Made by a program: the position numbers and the translations under genes. This document shows, in pieces, positions 45,421 through 58,136 of a DNA stretch of 64,000 nt (its first letter is position 1; each line of letters begins with the position of its first letter). The notes under the pieces are model-generated. The model did not search any database and was not told the DNA's origin. It saw nothing but the letters and a program-made list of their open reading frames with translations. Source of the DNA: Odobenus rosmarus divergens (taxonomy: Eukaryota > Chordata > Mammalia > Carnivora > Odobenidae); NCBI RefSeq assembly GCF_000321225.1, contig NW_004450465.1, positions 1,363,284 through 1,427,283 of the forward strand, written 5' to 3'.

Positions 45421-46787
45421 GCATGTCTCTGCCCGTTCATTCTTCCCTGTAGTTTTGGTGACTCTGGAAGATAGAACTGTCCATCACTTTGATAGCATTT
45501 CTTTGGGAACTCCCAAAGTGCCTGTTTCGTATACCCCAGAGAGATCACCCCAAACATACCAGAAAAAAGGATTCTGTATTATTTTTGTATGATAAGAGAA
45601 CAGCAATTAAATTCATTGTATAGTTAGATTTTAACCATTTCATACCTTTTTGGTCTCCTGCTCTCTAGGCTCCCATGACTCAGAGATCTGAGCACAGAGA
45701 AGAGAGCACATCATCCAGCCAAAAGAAAAGTTTCAGATTTCTCAAAAAATTGCAGTTAACTCAGAAACTCACAATACAATCACTACTTATTATTTTGATA
45801 TTTAATTCTACTAACTGGTATTTACTTTTAAAAAAATAAGGATGTCATCCAAAGACCGTGAAGCATCATTTCTCAAAAGGATGTCTGTGAGCTGCCTCAG
45901 AACCACCACGGAAGAGAAGGGGCTTGCTAATTATCAGATGCCCTGCCCCAGTCCAAAGCTATCATATTGATATCTCTTGAAATGAACTAAAGTAATATGT
46001 AATTATAACAAGAGGTGAGTCTGATTGCCTGAACATTTGATAATCTCCGCTATCAACCCTGGAGTATGTGTCTGAGCCTGGCCATCCCCCCCTCTGGAGA
46101 AGAGTGGGAGAGCTCAGGCCCACAGGCTCCCGAGGTTGCTTGCGTATAGACCCCAGCTAGGGTAGCAGGGAGGCTGAATGGAGAAATGCAGCCTAGCAAG
46201 GAAGAAGCAATAATTCTGTAGCAGCTCTCTTATTAAGGAGAATCTTAGGGGCATGGCCCCTTATCTTATTCGAGGTGGGCTGGGTTATACACACTATACC
46301 AAATTTAAGGTTTGGGACTGTTGTGTCCATCACACTGAGCTGAGCCCTTAGAGCAGGACTTGAGCGTTAGCTCTCTCGGTGTGTGGAAATGAAAGATCCA
46401 CCATGTGAGACCTGGGAGAGGCCAAGAGTGCAGAGAACTATTAGGGCGGGTTTGCCAACTCAGCTCCTCAGTAGAGCTGTACAGATGACCTTCGGTGTGG
46501 TGGGCCCTGAGGAGTGGTATCTGGGAGTGTCCCAGGGGTTTATCTCCCAGGCCCCAATAGAGAGGGGCTTTCAAGAGCAGCAGAAGCAGAAGTGGCCAGA
46601 AGAGTCACACCCAGTGGGAGTGGCTACTACTCCAAAGTATACTTCCCCGCCGATGGCAGGTGATGATGAAGTAGCTAGTCCTAAGACAGTGCGCTCTGGG
46701 CAGGACTACGGTGGGGTTCAGAGTCCAAAGGGCTTGTCCAAGGCAGGAGGAACCAGTGAGGTGACTCTGAGCTAAAATTCCATAGTG
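45421..46787. other. Unassigned unique block
   Basis: No gene or repeat recognised. A 130-codon plus-strand frame at 46383-46775 overlaps an 89-codon minus frame, the pattern of chance frames. Confidence 0.35.
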
Positions 46788-46980
46788 GGAGCACCTGGGT
46801 GGCTCAGTCAGTTAAGCATCACACTCTTGATTTCAGCTCAGGTCATAATCTCAGTGTTCTAAGATCAAGCCCCATGTTGGGCTCTGCACTGAGCATGGAG
46901 CCTGCTTAACATTCTCTCTCTCCCTCTGCCCCTGCCATCCCCCTCTGTACTCACACACTCTCTCAGATAAATAAATAATC
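46788..46980 (+). mobile_element. CAN-SINE, older subfamily
   Basis: Head 'ggagcacctgggtggctcag', distinctive body 'ggctctgcactgagcatgga' and 'ttctctctctccctctgccc', tail 'agataaataaataatc'. Flanks show only an imperfect match ('catagtgg' / 'catagcgg'). Confidence 0.93.
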
Positions 46981-47511
46981 TCATAGCGGACCCTGATGAG
47001 GCCTGGAGGTCAAGTCCTCAAAGGGCTGGTATGGAATCCTTAAATGGACAGACTCAGAAGGCAGATGACATCTGGACTGAAACAAAAAACTGATCCCAGC
47101 TGGTAACTGTACATCTTATTAAGGAGTGGGTACCTTTATCCCCTGGCAGGTGAGCGCACAGAGCCAGGGGAAACCTACAGGCAGGTTGGGAGCTTATGAG
47201 CCCTGGGCTTCCTGGGGCTGGTCCCTGGTAAGGGCTTGCTCTGAGGAGAGATGTCAGGACTTTTTCCTGGGCCCGGCACATTTCACCCAAAGAGTGAGCC
47301 TGAGCCTTTCTGGTTCTCTCTAGAAGGAGCTGGAAAAAGACACTGGAGAGTCAGGAAAGGAGTTCTCAAACCACTGATATCTGGGGCTGTCAGTCAGTAG
47401 AAGCCCGGGGTTGTGTTACTGACTGTTCACCTTTTGAATTCCCCACTATGGTCTAAGTGTAAACCCAGTGAGTTTCTTATTTGGAAGATTCCCAAATGGT
47501 CTACACTCAGC
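46981..47511. other. Unassigned unique block
   Basis: No gene or repeat recognised. Confidence 0.35.
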
Positions 47512-47576
47512 GCACACACACACACACGCTCAGACACCCACCTATAAGCATGCACACACACACACACACACACACA
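47512..47576 (+). repeat. (CA)n compound microsatellite
   Basis: Two CA tracts (47512-47526 and 47552-47576) separated by irregular sequence. Confidence 0.95.
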
Positions 47577-49790
47577 TAATCGAATACCACAGACCACACA
47601 GACTACAAGTGCTGCTCTACAGAATCTAGACAAGAGTTGATGCCAATCGGTCTGAACCTGCCCTGAGAGAAGATTCTTTCTCAGCCAGCACACAAAGGAA
47701 GGATGGCAGCTTTGTCCTCAGCAAGGCTGCTGAGGGCTGGGATACTCAGACTATCTGGGCTGGAAACCTCGAGAGATCAGGTTCCCTTTCCCAAAGTTGA
47801 AGTATTTCCTAGTCTTGAGCCAGCCCTAAAATGCCAGAAATGCTCTGGAACCCCTGGCATTTTGGTATTTTCAGCAATTAGTGGTGTTGAAAATCCTTGA
47901 GGGGAAAAAGAACCCAGGCAGTGATTTCACAAAGGGAAAACAAACAAATCCCCAAGAGACGGTGAGAAGGTGAACCAGACTTCTACTTTAATTTTAGGAA
48001 AAACATAATACTGCATTTTCTCTGCCCTGGCTGGCTCTCCGGCACGGGGGAGCACAACACGTGGGTGCTTGTCCTTCAGCTCAGGCTGTGGACCCAATTT
48101 TTATCCTCTGTTAGTTATGCCTTTTGAAGGTTTCAGACAGACTTAAAATCATTATTCAGGAATCTTAATGTGAACAGAGGCTTTCAAAGTGGCCTCCTTC
48201 TGCTGCTGCCGTGAAGCCTGAACGGGTCACACTTGAGTGGTGACCCAGTGCTGATAAGTGGGGAGGGGTGAATTTATGAAGTGAGCAGTTCGTCAAATAC
48301 ACAAGTCACTCAGAATTCATCGAAGCAGGTGGGAAATGACCAGGTTTCAACAGCTGAGGTGGGATGATACTTTGTAATAAGAGAAGCCCCGTTTCTGGGA
48401 CAGGGTCGAGTGAGACCAAGACTAATCAGGGCATGCGGTGACGGGGGCCAGCACTCCGGAGCTGGTGAGCCCACGCGGAGATGACAAGCCCAAGCTGGGG
48501 GCTCAGCCGAGAATGCAGGGCAGCCGGGCGGGAGTGACCACAGACCCCCAGCAGCCTCGCCAGCTAAGAGAGAGCCTCCGCCCAGGAGCAGAATGCAGCA
48601 AGTGCAATATGGTGCACACTGCAGGCTTGTGTTTTATTCAATATAAATATTTTAAATGCAGTTTTAAATATTTTGCAAACCAAAAATAGCAGCAAGCATG
48701 GAGGTGACTTCACTATTGGTTTTCTGCCTCTTTCTTCCAAAACACGGAGTCAATAATGAGCCTGTTGCTTGTCATCCATTTTAAATGTTCAGTTTCCTTA
48801 AAAGTATTCAAAATGAAATGCAAACTTTACTTTTTTCTTTTAAAGAGTGAATCAACCCAACAAAGCAGGTGAATTTTATTGATAGCATTTTTTTGGAATA
48901 AAATCATTCTTTAAGCAAAGAGAACAGGAGAGTGGGAACATTGGCTAAGGGCAAAAATCTGAAGGGCAAGGCCTGGAAAGTGAAGAGCAACCTTTCTCAG
49001 TGGCTGACGACACAGGGTCACTCCAAAATCTTTCAGAGAAGGGCCACACACGTGTCACCACAGTCCCCATTAGGGTGGTGCTTAGCCAGGAACATCCTCC
49101 TGCCCAGCCACACTCCAGAGCAACAACATAACTGAAAGAGGATAAAAAAATTAATCTGTGAGCTGAGTGAAAGCCACCACCAGCCTCCAACATTGTTGAG
49201 GTTGTTTGCTTTGTGTTTTTAATAAAGAGAAATAATAGTGTGAATACTATGGAGGAAATAGGGTGCTCCCAGTAAACACAACCTGGATGGTGTCCTTGCA
49301 GAACAGACACATGAGGCAGGATGTTAGGCTGTTCTTTTACTCTTTTTGTTTTTCTTTTATAATCTTTGACTCTGCTTCTGAGAGGTCAGAGTTTCAGGAA
49401 AGACCAGCTACAGAATCTACAGGGACCAGTGAAAAATGAAACTTCAGGGCTCTGTTCAAAAATGAGGAAGACTTTCAACATGGTGATAACAGAACATCGG
49501 CCAAGTGCCAGGCCCTTCAGAGCACAACTCTGTGGCTTCACGGGTCACTTATCCTCTGTGTCTTTAGGTAAAAAGACTAATGGCAGTTGGACCGCTGTTT
49601 CTCCACTGGACAAGGCTGCGCTGCTGGAAGCAACCCTACAAGTGCCGCCATCTTGCCGCACTTGCCCTGGCCATGCTGGTGGAGGGACTGCGATGTCTCA
49701 GCAGCAAAACCAGGACGTCAAGGCAGCTTACTGACCTGCAGCCAGAGAAAACACTGGAGTTTCTATTTCATTTCCTAAAACCAACATTTG
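47577..49790. other. Repeat-free block with conserved-looking stretches
   Basis: More than 2 kb lacking any recognised transposable element. 48090-48260 and 48600-48880 (for example 'tattcaatataaatatttta', 'gcaaaccaaaaatagcagca') have the AT-rich texture of conserved non-coding elements. No exon evident. Confidence 0.35.
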
Positions 49791-49794
49791 TTGT

Positions 49795-49963
49795 GGGATT
49801 TCTATCTCTGAATTTAAAAAACAATACATGTTTATCGAAGAAAATGTGAAAAATACAGAATACCTGAAGAAAACAAAATCGTCAGTACTCCAACCACCCA
49901 GATATAACCACTGGCCACACAGTGTAATGTATCCTAATTTTTGCTGTGTATGTTTCCGTGTGT

Positions 49964-49995
<32 letters not shown>

Positions 49996-50095
49996 AATTC
50001 TCCAAAGCTAGGATCATACTCTAATATTGTTTATAATCTATTTCAACTTACCTTACTATCTCCCTTTGTCATTCATTGAATATTTCTTAATTACC
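49795..50095 (+). mobile_element. Old LINE-like fragment with embedded (TG)n
   Basis: 'aaaacaatacatgtttatcg', 'aaaatgtgaaaaatacagaa', 'ccacccagatataaccactg' and 'aggatcatactctaatattg' resemble a very common old LINE 3' segment. A TG microsatellite (49959-49995) lies inside. Confidence 0.4.
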
Positions 50096-50099
50096 TCAT

Positions 50100-50930
50100 T
50101 CTTAGGGATTGTACATTAATCATACATAATATATAGAGAGAAGAGAGAAACAATACAAAAAAACAATACAATCTATGCCTGGCCACACTGGTGAGACTGA
50201 AAACAAAACTCCCTCCTCCGTTTGGTCACTTTGCAATGTTTAAAAATGAGGGGCTGAATTCATTTTTGCAATCATAAATTAAAAAGAAAATCAGGGCATC
50301 CCCAGCCTCTGAAAAAATTTTCTGTCTGCATAATTAGCACAAAAATCAAATAATTAATTCACTGAGTACAGTTCTGCTGGGTCTAATAGGTAAATGGCAT
50401 TTCTTGATATTCCCAAGCAATGATTCATTTGGAATCGACAAATGTTCCCCAAGGAGATAAGCAGCGATACTCCTGCTCACCAAACTGGAGCATTTCCTCA
50501 TTCAGTCACGCAGGCGGGGGCGGCAAAGAGCCTCCAGATTAAAAAGAATAATGCTAATAATACACCAAAATGTTTCTGAGCATGAAGAGATGTTTCAGAA
50601 GTGGCTTTTTATTTCAACATTCTTTCAACAGTTCAGTCAACTTCTCATAAAATTAATAGTAAATACTTTTTTAAGGGGTGTGTGTGTGCTGGTATTTTCG
50701 TGTGATTTGTTTTGTGTTATTGAAATATGCTACCCTGGAAAATGCTCAGCTATAAATGCCATTCTTCATAAACATGAGCTGGGCTGCTGATACATGGCTT
50801 TGCAGTTCTCTTTGAACTGCACTTTTGTTGCTTTCTACGGCCTTCTTCCCTCAGAACACGTGTCTGGGAACAAGAACTGGAGATGCAAAGGTCACGAAGT
50901 TGTCGTGGAAACAGAACCTCTCCTCGTAGG
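50100..50930. other. Repeat-free AT-rich block, possible enhancer-like element
   Basis: 50320-50370 holds 'ctgcataattagcacaaaaa' and 'caaataattaattcactgag', clustered TAATTA-type homeodomain sites; 'caatcataaattaaaaag' lies nearby. No gene or repeat. Function is inference only. Confidence 0.3.
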
Positions 50931-50934
50931 CAGA

Positions 50935-51165
50935 GCTGGCTAATACTGATCAGCAGCTGCCTTGTGCCCGGCACTGTGCCGGGTTTTGCCAGTATCTTCT
51001 CTCATTAACCCTCCAGGGGCCCTCTTCAGTAGCACCAGCCCAATTTTTAGAGTAGAAAACGGAGTCAGACCAGTCAAATGTCTTGCCTAAGGTCATGCCA
51101 CTTCTGGGCTGGCAAAACTTTGAGATGGGAATCCAATCTTATTCTCTGAGCAACACTGCTTTTCC
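50935..51165 (-). mobile_element. MIR SINE, near full length
   Basis: 'ttgtgcccggcactgtgccg', 'agtagaaaacggagtcagac', 'gtcttgcctaaggtcatgcc' and 'gatgggaatccaatcttatt' run in reversed MIR order. Confidence 0.78.
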
Positions 51166-51384
51166 AGGTAATCTGCACCCACCTCCCGGGCAGGACGAGA
51201 ACGGGGACCCCCATGGTCCCATCTCTCTGTAGCATCCCAGTGACAGGTCTAGCGAATGGTCCTGTCCTGTGGTAACTTTCAGAATGATTCTTCCAGTTTC
51301 CACACCTGCCAGACTTCACAGTGACCAGTTCCTTGTCACATGCATTGCTTTAAAGATTGTAACCCGGGCTAGACAAACCCAGAG

Positions 51385-51567
51385 AGGGCGCCTGGGTGGC
51401 TCAGTTGGTTAGGCGACTGCCTTCGGCTCAGGTCATGATCCTGGAGTCCCGGGATCGAGTCCCGCATCGGGCTCCCCGCTCAGTGGGGAGTCTGCTTCTC
51501 CCTCTGACCCTCTTCCCTCTTGTGCTCTCTGTCTCTCATTCTCTCTCTCTCAAATAAATAAAATCTT
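51385..51567 (+). mobile_element. CAN-SINE with 15-bp target-site duplication
   Basis: Complete young element. 'tagacaaacccagag' lies at 51370-51384 and 51568-51582 without mismatch. Confidence 0.98.
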
Positions 51568-51662
51568 TAGACAAACCCAGAGGAACAAGCCAACATTTTC
51601 CTGGTGATCTTAACAATAATCTAAACTTTCACAGTTTCCCTAAAAGCTGAAAAAAAGAGAAA

Positions 51663-51700
51663 GTGTATGTGTGTGTGTGTGTGTGTGCACATGTGTATAC
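51663..51700 (+). repeat. (TG)n microsatellite
   Basis: About 11 TG units then 'cacatgtgtatac'. Confidence 0.93.
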
Positions 51701-52420
51701 AACGGACATGACATGAAGCAAAGGGGACAGGGAGGAGCTAGATGATAGAAGGACCAAGGCTTCAAGAACTCCACTCAAAAACAGGGTAAAACCTGAAGTT
51801 GGTGCGCACACACCATCACTAGTACCATAGACTTCATCTGACCTATTTCTACAGATTCCCCTGCCACACCTGCATCTATACCCATCCCACACCGTCTGTT
51901 TCACATATACACAACTCTGCCAAAATCCCAGCCTCTGCAGGGCTATCGTGGCTGTTCTAAGGGGTCTAAAATCTTTTCTGTGTCAGATCATTTCTGGCGA
52001 TCAAACGCCAGCTTCCGTTGGGCCAGCGGAGGCTGCCACGTCAGGTGGGGCCAGAGCATAGATCCTCAGGGGACAGGGACTGCATCAGCCATTGCCTTCC
52101 CTATCCCAGTACACACCTCCAAATACATACACACCAGATTTTCCTTCTTGCACCCAGGTACATCCTATACTCAGCAAGAAAACCATTAGGAGCTTATTAA
52201 AGACAAGTTGGACCGAAGAACTGTCCATCTTTACCTGGTGCCCCCGCAGAGCTAAGTGAAGAGAAGACCTGGAAAACGCACCAAACCGCTGGTTACAGTT
52301 GTGGACAGTGAGGGGGAGCTGATACTCTCTCAGTTATGGTAGGTTTTTACCCCAGGCCCATCTAGCTCTATGTAACCCACAGGTGCTCCTAAATATTTGG
52401 TCAACAAAGAAGTTCCATGA
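51701..52420. other. Unassigned unique block
   Basis: No gene or repeat recognised. Confidence 0.35.
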
Positions 52421-52424
52421 CCTG

Positions 52425-52905
52425 TGGGACATCACCTGGAACTTGTGAAAAATGCAGAATCCCAAGCCCCAGACTATAGACTATAGAATCAGCACTTGAA
52501 CAAAACCCAGGTGATTCACATAATATCTAAGCTTGAGAAGCTCTTTTCTGGACTCCAGAGGAGGAGTCATCAACACTGGTTGCACATTAAAATCACCTGG
52601 AGAGATTTTTAACTGGACCAAAAGATGGGCCCCACCATTAGCTTTTGATTTACTTTGTCTGGGTAAGGTTGCCAGATTTAGCAAATAAAAATATAGAATT
52701 CTCAGTTAAATTTTGATTTTTAGATAAACAAGAAGAGGATTTTTTTGTTTGTTTTTTACTGCAAATACATCCTATGCAATATTTGGGACATACTTACATT
52801 AAGAAATTTTTCCTATTTATCTGAAACTTAAATCTTATTGACATCCTGTATTTCATCTGGTAACCCAATCCCCAGGTGATGCTAATGTACATTTGGGGTT
52901 GGGAA
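52425..52905 (+). mobile_element. MER5A/B-like hAT elements, interrupted
   Basis: 52430-52540 ('cacctggaacttgtgaaaaa', 'caggtgattcacataatatc') and 52565-52660 ('ggttgcacattaaaatcacc') are MER5-type; 52870-52905 ('ccaggtgatgctaatgtaca', 'tgggaacctctgcc') resembles the closing end. A palindromic element occupies the middle. Confidence 0.55.
52668..52869. mobile_element. Palindromic DNA-transposon relic (copy 1)
   Basis: Starts 'ggttgccagatttagcaaat' and ends 'tcctgtatttcatctggtaacc', its near reverse complement. The halves pair through 'cagttaaattttgatttt' / 'ctgaaacttaaatcttatt' and meet at 'gcaatatttgggacatactt'. A palindromic non-autonomous transposon nested in the MER5-like sequence. Confidence 0.6.
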
Positions 52906-53079
52906 CCTCTGCCATAAAGAAAGCCTAGTTCTTTGCAAATGCTTGTCCTGGAATTTTCTGAATGGCCCTGATGTCGAATATTCTCACCCATGGTGGTCAT
53001 GGATCACACTTTTGGAAAAAAGACCTTTCTCATCATGACGCTGAGCCACCATTAGGCCTGTTAACGTCCAGTAATGCTA

Positions 53080-53302
53080 GTGAATGGAGAAATCAAGTTG
53101 CCAGGTGACCTATATATACAGGGTACAGCCTGTACTTAATGGTTTTATCCTGTGTCATATACTGGTTTTATCAAGATCCCTTAAATGTCCTGTATTCAGC
53201 TATTTTTTTTTACTATATTACAAAAATTTGGCAAAGTAATTTTTCAAACTTAATTGGGTGTCCTATATTTTTATTTGCGAGGTCTGGCAACTCTATGGAG
53301 GA
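53080..53302. mobile_element. Palindromic DNA-transposon relic (copy 2)
   Basis: Same organisation, more decayed: 'caagttgccaggtgacctat' at the left, 'attgggtgtcctatattttt' and 'gcgaggtctggcaactc' at the right. Only about 210 bp from copy 1. Confidence 0.5.
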
Positions 53303-54355
53303 AGTACTCTGCTAAAATCCTGGGGATTGTATCCTGAGAAATTTGTCATCCCAGATTCAGTACTTGCAACCTCTGTTGAAGCTTTCTACTTCAGACCTCT
53401 GAACTTCAACAGGTCAAGTCTGCTGAAAAAAATGTGGCTACTCCACTAGCCAAGAATTTCACTTCATTCTTTGCTGTTCCTGTTATTTAAGTTGAATTTA
53501 ATAGTTTGGCACTTACCTCACTCATATATCACACATGGGATAAGTTAATATTGACAGACATTTGTTGCTAATAAAATGATCCCAAACTTCTTGGTATTTT
53601 CTTTCTTGAAGTATTTTGAAAAGGCTAAAATTAAGACAAGCAGTGGCTATAAAAACAGGGAACGGGGACCCACAGACAAGCTGGGATGGACATGAAGTGG
53701 CTCTAAATATGCTGCTGGCTCCCATACGGGTCCCAGGGTTGTAGATGCTCCAGGAGAGATGGGGAAGTTGATGGAGCTCAAACGTGCTCAGGCAAATAAC
53801 ACAAACATTGTGGGAAACCCTCCGGGAGAGTCTTGACTGGGACCCAGCTGGCTGGGGGTGGTGGGGTATAGGGGGAATGGTGACAATGACCTTATGCCAG
53901 AAAGAACAAGGGGTACAGCTGAAGCACCAGCCAGCCTCTAGAAGGGAGCTGCTGTATGTGTCATTTTCTCTCCCTCGCATTCCCTGGCATGATTTCTACC
54001 CCCGTCCTCACTGCAGGACAGGAAACAGCAGATACAAAGTCTGAATTTGCAAGCTGAAGGTTCATGTTGGAAAATTATCCCAGTAGGCATGAAGAAAGAC
54101 TGAAGAGATGGCAAGATTAAGAGAACAATTAAAAGCTAAGTAAACATGGTAAACGTGGAAGGCAAACATGGAAGCATCACATCTTTCTAACAGGAATTTC
54201 AATGAGAGGAAACAGAGGGAAGGAAATAGATCAAGCAGACAACAAACAAGCATATGAACAGAAGATTTCAGTAACATGAATAAGAAGTGCTAATACATAT
54301 TAATATAAGTTCAACACTATACATATTCTATAAGCACTAACATATATACATTTAT
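53303..54355. other. Unassigned unique block
   Basis: No repeat or gene recognised. A 152-codon minus-strand frame (53522-53980) has a Cys-rich but unrecognisable translation. Confidence 0.35.
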
Positions 54356-54359
54356 ACCT

Positions 54360-54594
54360 TCATTCCCTATAAACAAAATTCATATCCTTTCATATGAAAC
54401 TTCACAAAAATTGGACATGTTCTTGGCTGCAAAAAAAAAAAAACAAAAACAAAAAACCATATTCAAGACATTTCAAGGCATCAACATCATGCAGACTAAC
54501 TTCTTTGACCCAACGCAGTAAAAGTCAAAATCCATAAAATGACAGTTTTAAAAAAATTCCATGTGCCTGGAAACTAAAAAAAGATACTACTGAC
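54360..54594 (+). mobile_element. Old L1 ORF2 fragment
   Basis: 'atgcagactaacttctttga', 'gtgcctggaaactaaaaaaa' resemble the end of the L1 endonuclease region. An A-rich tract lies at 54431-54460. Weak. Confidence 0.4.
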
Positions 54595-56114
54595 TTCTGG
54601 TAAAGACAGCAGAGCAGGAGGATCCTAAGTTCACCTGTATCTACAGACACAACTAAATAACACCCACATCAGTGTAAATAACCCACAAAGAACCTGAAGA
54701 CTGGCAGAATACAGTCTCCACAGCTAAACGTAGAGAAAAGGCCACACTGAAGAGGGCAGGAAGGGTGAAGATGCAGTTGGGCGCTAAAGGGACCTGCAGG
54801 ACCACTGGTGGGAGGGAGGAATACCAGCAGCAGTGAGAGGGGAGAGAAACAGACCATCACACCAGGCACCCACACAGGGAACCCCAATGGGGAAGCTGAA
54901 GTCCCATAACATTTGGCTTTGAAAACCAGAGGGGCATAATTTTGTGAGTTCTTACAATCAGCAGGGATTAACACATGGAACTTAAAAAATCAGCAGGCTG
55001 GGCTCTGGGAGACCTGGAGGGCCATGGGAAACTGAGTCCCCACCCTTAAAGAGACAGCACAACAAACAGCCTGTGGAGATACAGCATAGAAGAAGCAATT
55101 TGAAAAACTCTGGAATAAATGAATGGGAGATTTGTTTACTAATCTCACGGTGCATGCTGGAGGGGCAGGGATCCTTGGGAGACTTGTCCAGCAACAAAGG
55201 AGCTGGGGGGGCACCATTCCCCCTTCCACCACCAACCCAGGCACACAGATGCCTGCAGGAATCAGTGTGGTGCAAACACTAGCTACCTAACTTGCTAACA
55301 GCGGCCCCTCTAGCCAGGCCTTGATTTCAGGTCTCCTCCCACAGCAGACACTTGTAAACCTTGCTACCACACGTCCCCACCCCCTGCTCAAGCTTCCGTA
55401 GATCCACCCCCTCCAACCCAGCCAGCCCGGGTCCCACCAGCTGCAGGTCCCCTCCTGCAGCAGACCTGTGTAAGCCTTGCTGGCATTGGGACTCCTACCC
55501 CCACATTCTCCTATGAACCTGCCCCCTCCAATACACCCTTAGCTGGAGCCCATCCAAAGTGGTGTCACAAGCCTGCAGTGTATAAGCAGGCCTGAGAGGG
55601 GCCAGGACCCCTCCAAAGTGACTCCTACCCTGGGAAGAGGGGAAGAGAACCACACACACACACTAGTCAGACTGCAGCCCCAGCAGTGGGCTGGCAGTGG
55701 ACATCCTGTCTGACTACAGGCCCCGCCCAGCAACAAAAGCTTCTCAGGGCACAACACAAGGAAAGGGTGCTGTAGTTCAGTGCTACTGCATCTCTGGCAA
55801 ATGCCTGGTCTGTCACAACTCAAGCCCAAGGTGTCCCCAAACTGGCCCAATAACAACACAGGGACCAAACCCTGTCCACAACAGGCAGAGAGAGCCACTG
55901 CTGATGACTGAAGGAAAAAGCAGTTCAACCACAATAGTAGGGCCCAGCAACACACATAGGAGACACTCCTGAAGTTCCAGGTTCTGGTGAACAGAGCACA
56001 TTGCACTGCAAGACACTATGGGACCTCTTCCTAAGACCCTTACTTTCAAAAGCAGGAGATATAAATGACTTTCCTAACAGACACAGAGAATTAGACAAAA
56101 TGAGACACAGGAAT

Positions 56115-56954
56115 ATGTCCCAAATGAAAGAACAGGACAAAATCATAGCAAGAGACCTAAATGAAACAAAGATAAGTAATATGCCTGATAGAGAATTTAA
56201 AGTAATGGTCATGAAGATACTCAGTGTACTTGAAAAAAACTGGAGGAAGTCAGTGAGACCCTCAACAATGAGATAGGAAACATAAAAAAGAACCAATCAG
56301 AGATGAATAACTCAATAAATGAAATTAAAAATACACTAGATGGAATAAACAGTAGACTAGAGAAAACAGAAGAAAGGATCAGCAACCAGGAAGACAGAGT
56401 CATGGAAAGCAATCAAGCTGAATAGGAGAAAAAATCGTGATTAAAAAATGAAAATACACTTAAGGAACTCAATGACACCATCAAGTGTAGTAACATTCAC
56501 ATTATAGGGATTCCAGAAGGAGATGAGAGAGAAAAGGGGGCAGAAAATTTATTTGAAGAAATAATAGCTGAAAACCTCCTGAATCTGGGGAAGGAAACAG
56601 AAATCCAGATCCAGGAGGCACAGAGGGCCCCAAACAAAATCAACCCAAGGAGGTCCACACCAAGATACAAAGTAATTAAAATGGCAAAAAGTGATGATAA
56701 TGAGAGAATTTTAAAAGCAGCAAGAGAAAAGAAAACAGTTACATATAAGGGAAACCCCAGAAGACTACTGGCTTATTTTTTCGATAGAAATTTTGCAGGC
56801 CAGAAGAGAGTGGCATGATATATTCAAAGTGCTGAAAGGAAAAACACCTGCAGCCAAGAATAGAAGGAGAGAGAGTTACCCAGACAAACAAAAGTTAAAG
56901 GAATTCATCACCACTAATCCAGCCCTACAAGAAATGTTAAAGGGGACTCTTTGA
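56115..56954 (+). pseudogene. L1 ORF1 (RNA-binding protein) remnant
   Basis: The start ATG at 56115 is followed by a coiled-coil-like heptad region and then the RRM-type core ('IHIIGIPEGDEREKG', 'IQIQEAQRAPNKINPR', 'ILKAAREKKTVTYKG'). Frameshift near 56250, in-frame stop near 56422, and a C-terminal deletion near 56850. In intact L1 this trimeric protein coats L1 RNA; this copy cannot be made. Confidence 0.92.
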
Positions 56955-57933
56955 GTGGAAAGGAAAGACCTTAATAAGTAGGAGTAAGAAAAGTAGGAAT
57001 CACAAAAGCAGTAAAATTATGTATATCTATAAAAATCAGTCAAGGGATTCACAAAATAAAAGGATGTAAAGTATGACACTGTATACCTAAAATGTGGGGG
57101 AGAGAGGAATAAAGAATGTGCTCAAACTTAAGAGACCACCAACTTAATATAGACTGCTATATACAGAAGATGTTATATACAAACCTAATGGTAGACACAA
57201 ATCAAAAACCAGTAATAGATACGCAAAAAATGAAAAGCAAGGAATCCAGGTATATCACTAAAGAAAGCCAGCAAATAGAGAACAAAAGAAGGAACAGAGA
57301 ACTATAAAAACAACCATAAAACAAGTAACAAAATAGCAATAAGTACATACCTATCAATAATTACTTTGAATGTAAATGGACTAAACGCTCCAATCAAAAG
57401 ACATAGGGCGACAGAATGGATAAAAAAGCAAGATCCGTCTATATGCTGCCTACAAGAGGCTCATTTCAGAACTAAAGACACATGCAGATTGGGAATGCAG
57501 TGATGCAAAAGCATTTATCATGCAAATGAAAGTGAAAACAAAGCCAAGGTAGTAATACTTATATTGGACAAAATAGGCTTTAAAACAAAGACTAAAACAA
57601 GAGACAAAGAAGGACACTATATAATCACAGAGGGAACAATCTAACAAGAAGATATGATAATTGTAAATATTTATGTGCCCAACATGGAAGCATCCAAATA
57701 TACAAAGCAGCAAATAACAAACATAAGGAAAGTAATGGATAGTAATACAATAATAGTAAGGGACTTTAACACCCCACTTACATCAATGCATAGATCATTC
57801 AAACAGAAAATCAGTAAGGAAACAGTGGCTTTGAATGACACATTGGACCAGATGGATCTAACAGATATATTCAAATCATTCCATCCTATAACAGCAAAAT
57901 ACACATTCTTTCCGAGTGCACATGGAAAATTCT

Positions 57934-58136
57934 TTTTTTGGGGGGGGGGTAAAGATTTATTTATTAGAGAGAGAAAATGAGTGGGAGAAGGGGCAGAGGG
58001 AGAAAGGGAGAATCTCAAGCAGACTCCCCACTGAGCATGGAGTCTGAGGTGGGGCTCAATCCCAGGACCCTGAGACCATGACCTGAGCCGAAATCAAGAG
58101 TCAGATGCTTAACCAACTGAGCCACCCAGGCTCCCC
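57934..58136 (-). mobile_element. CAN-SINE inserted in L1 ORF2, older
   Basis: Reverse-oriented, with 'aagatttatttattagagag' at left and 'ctgagccacccaggctcccc' at right. Imperfect target duplication 'tggaaaattct' / 'tgaaacattct' (9 of 11) agrees with an older age. Confidence 0.94.

Noticed and set aside
24151..51700. CRISPR-like or phage-like repeat arrays
   Set aside because: Direct repeats here are simple microsatellites; all other evidence shows a mammalian nuclear genome.
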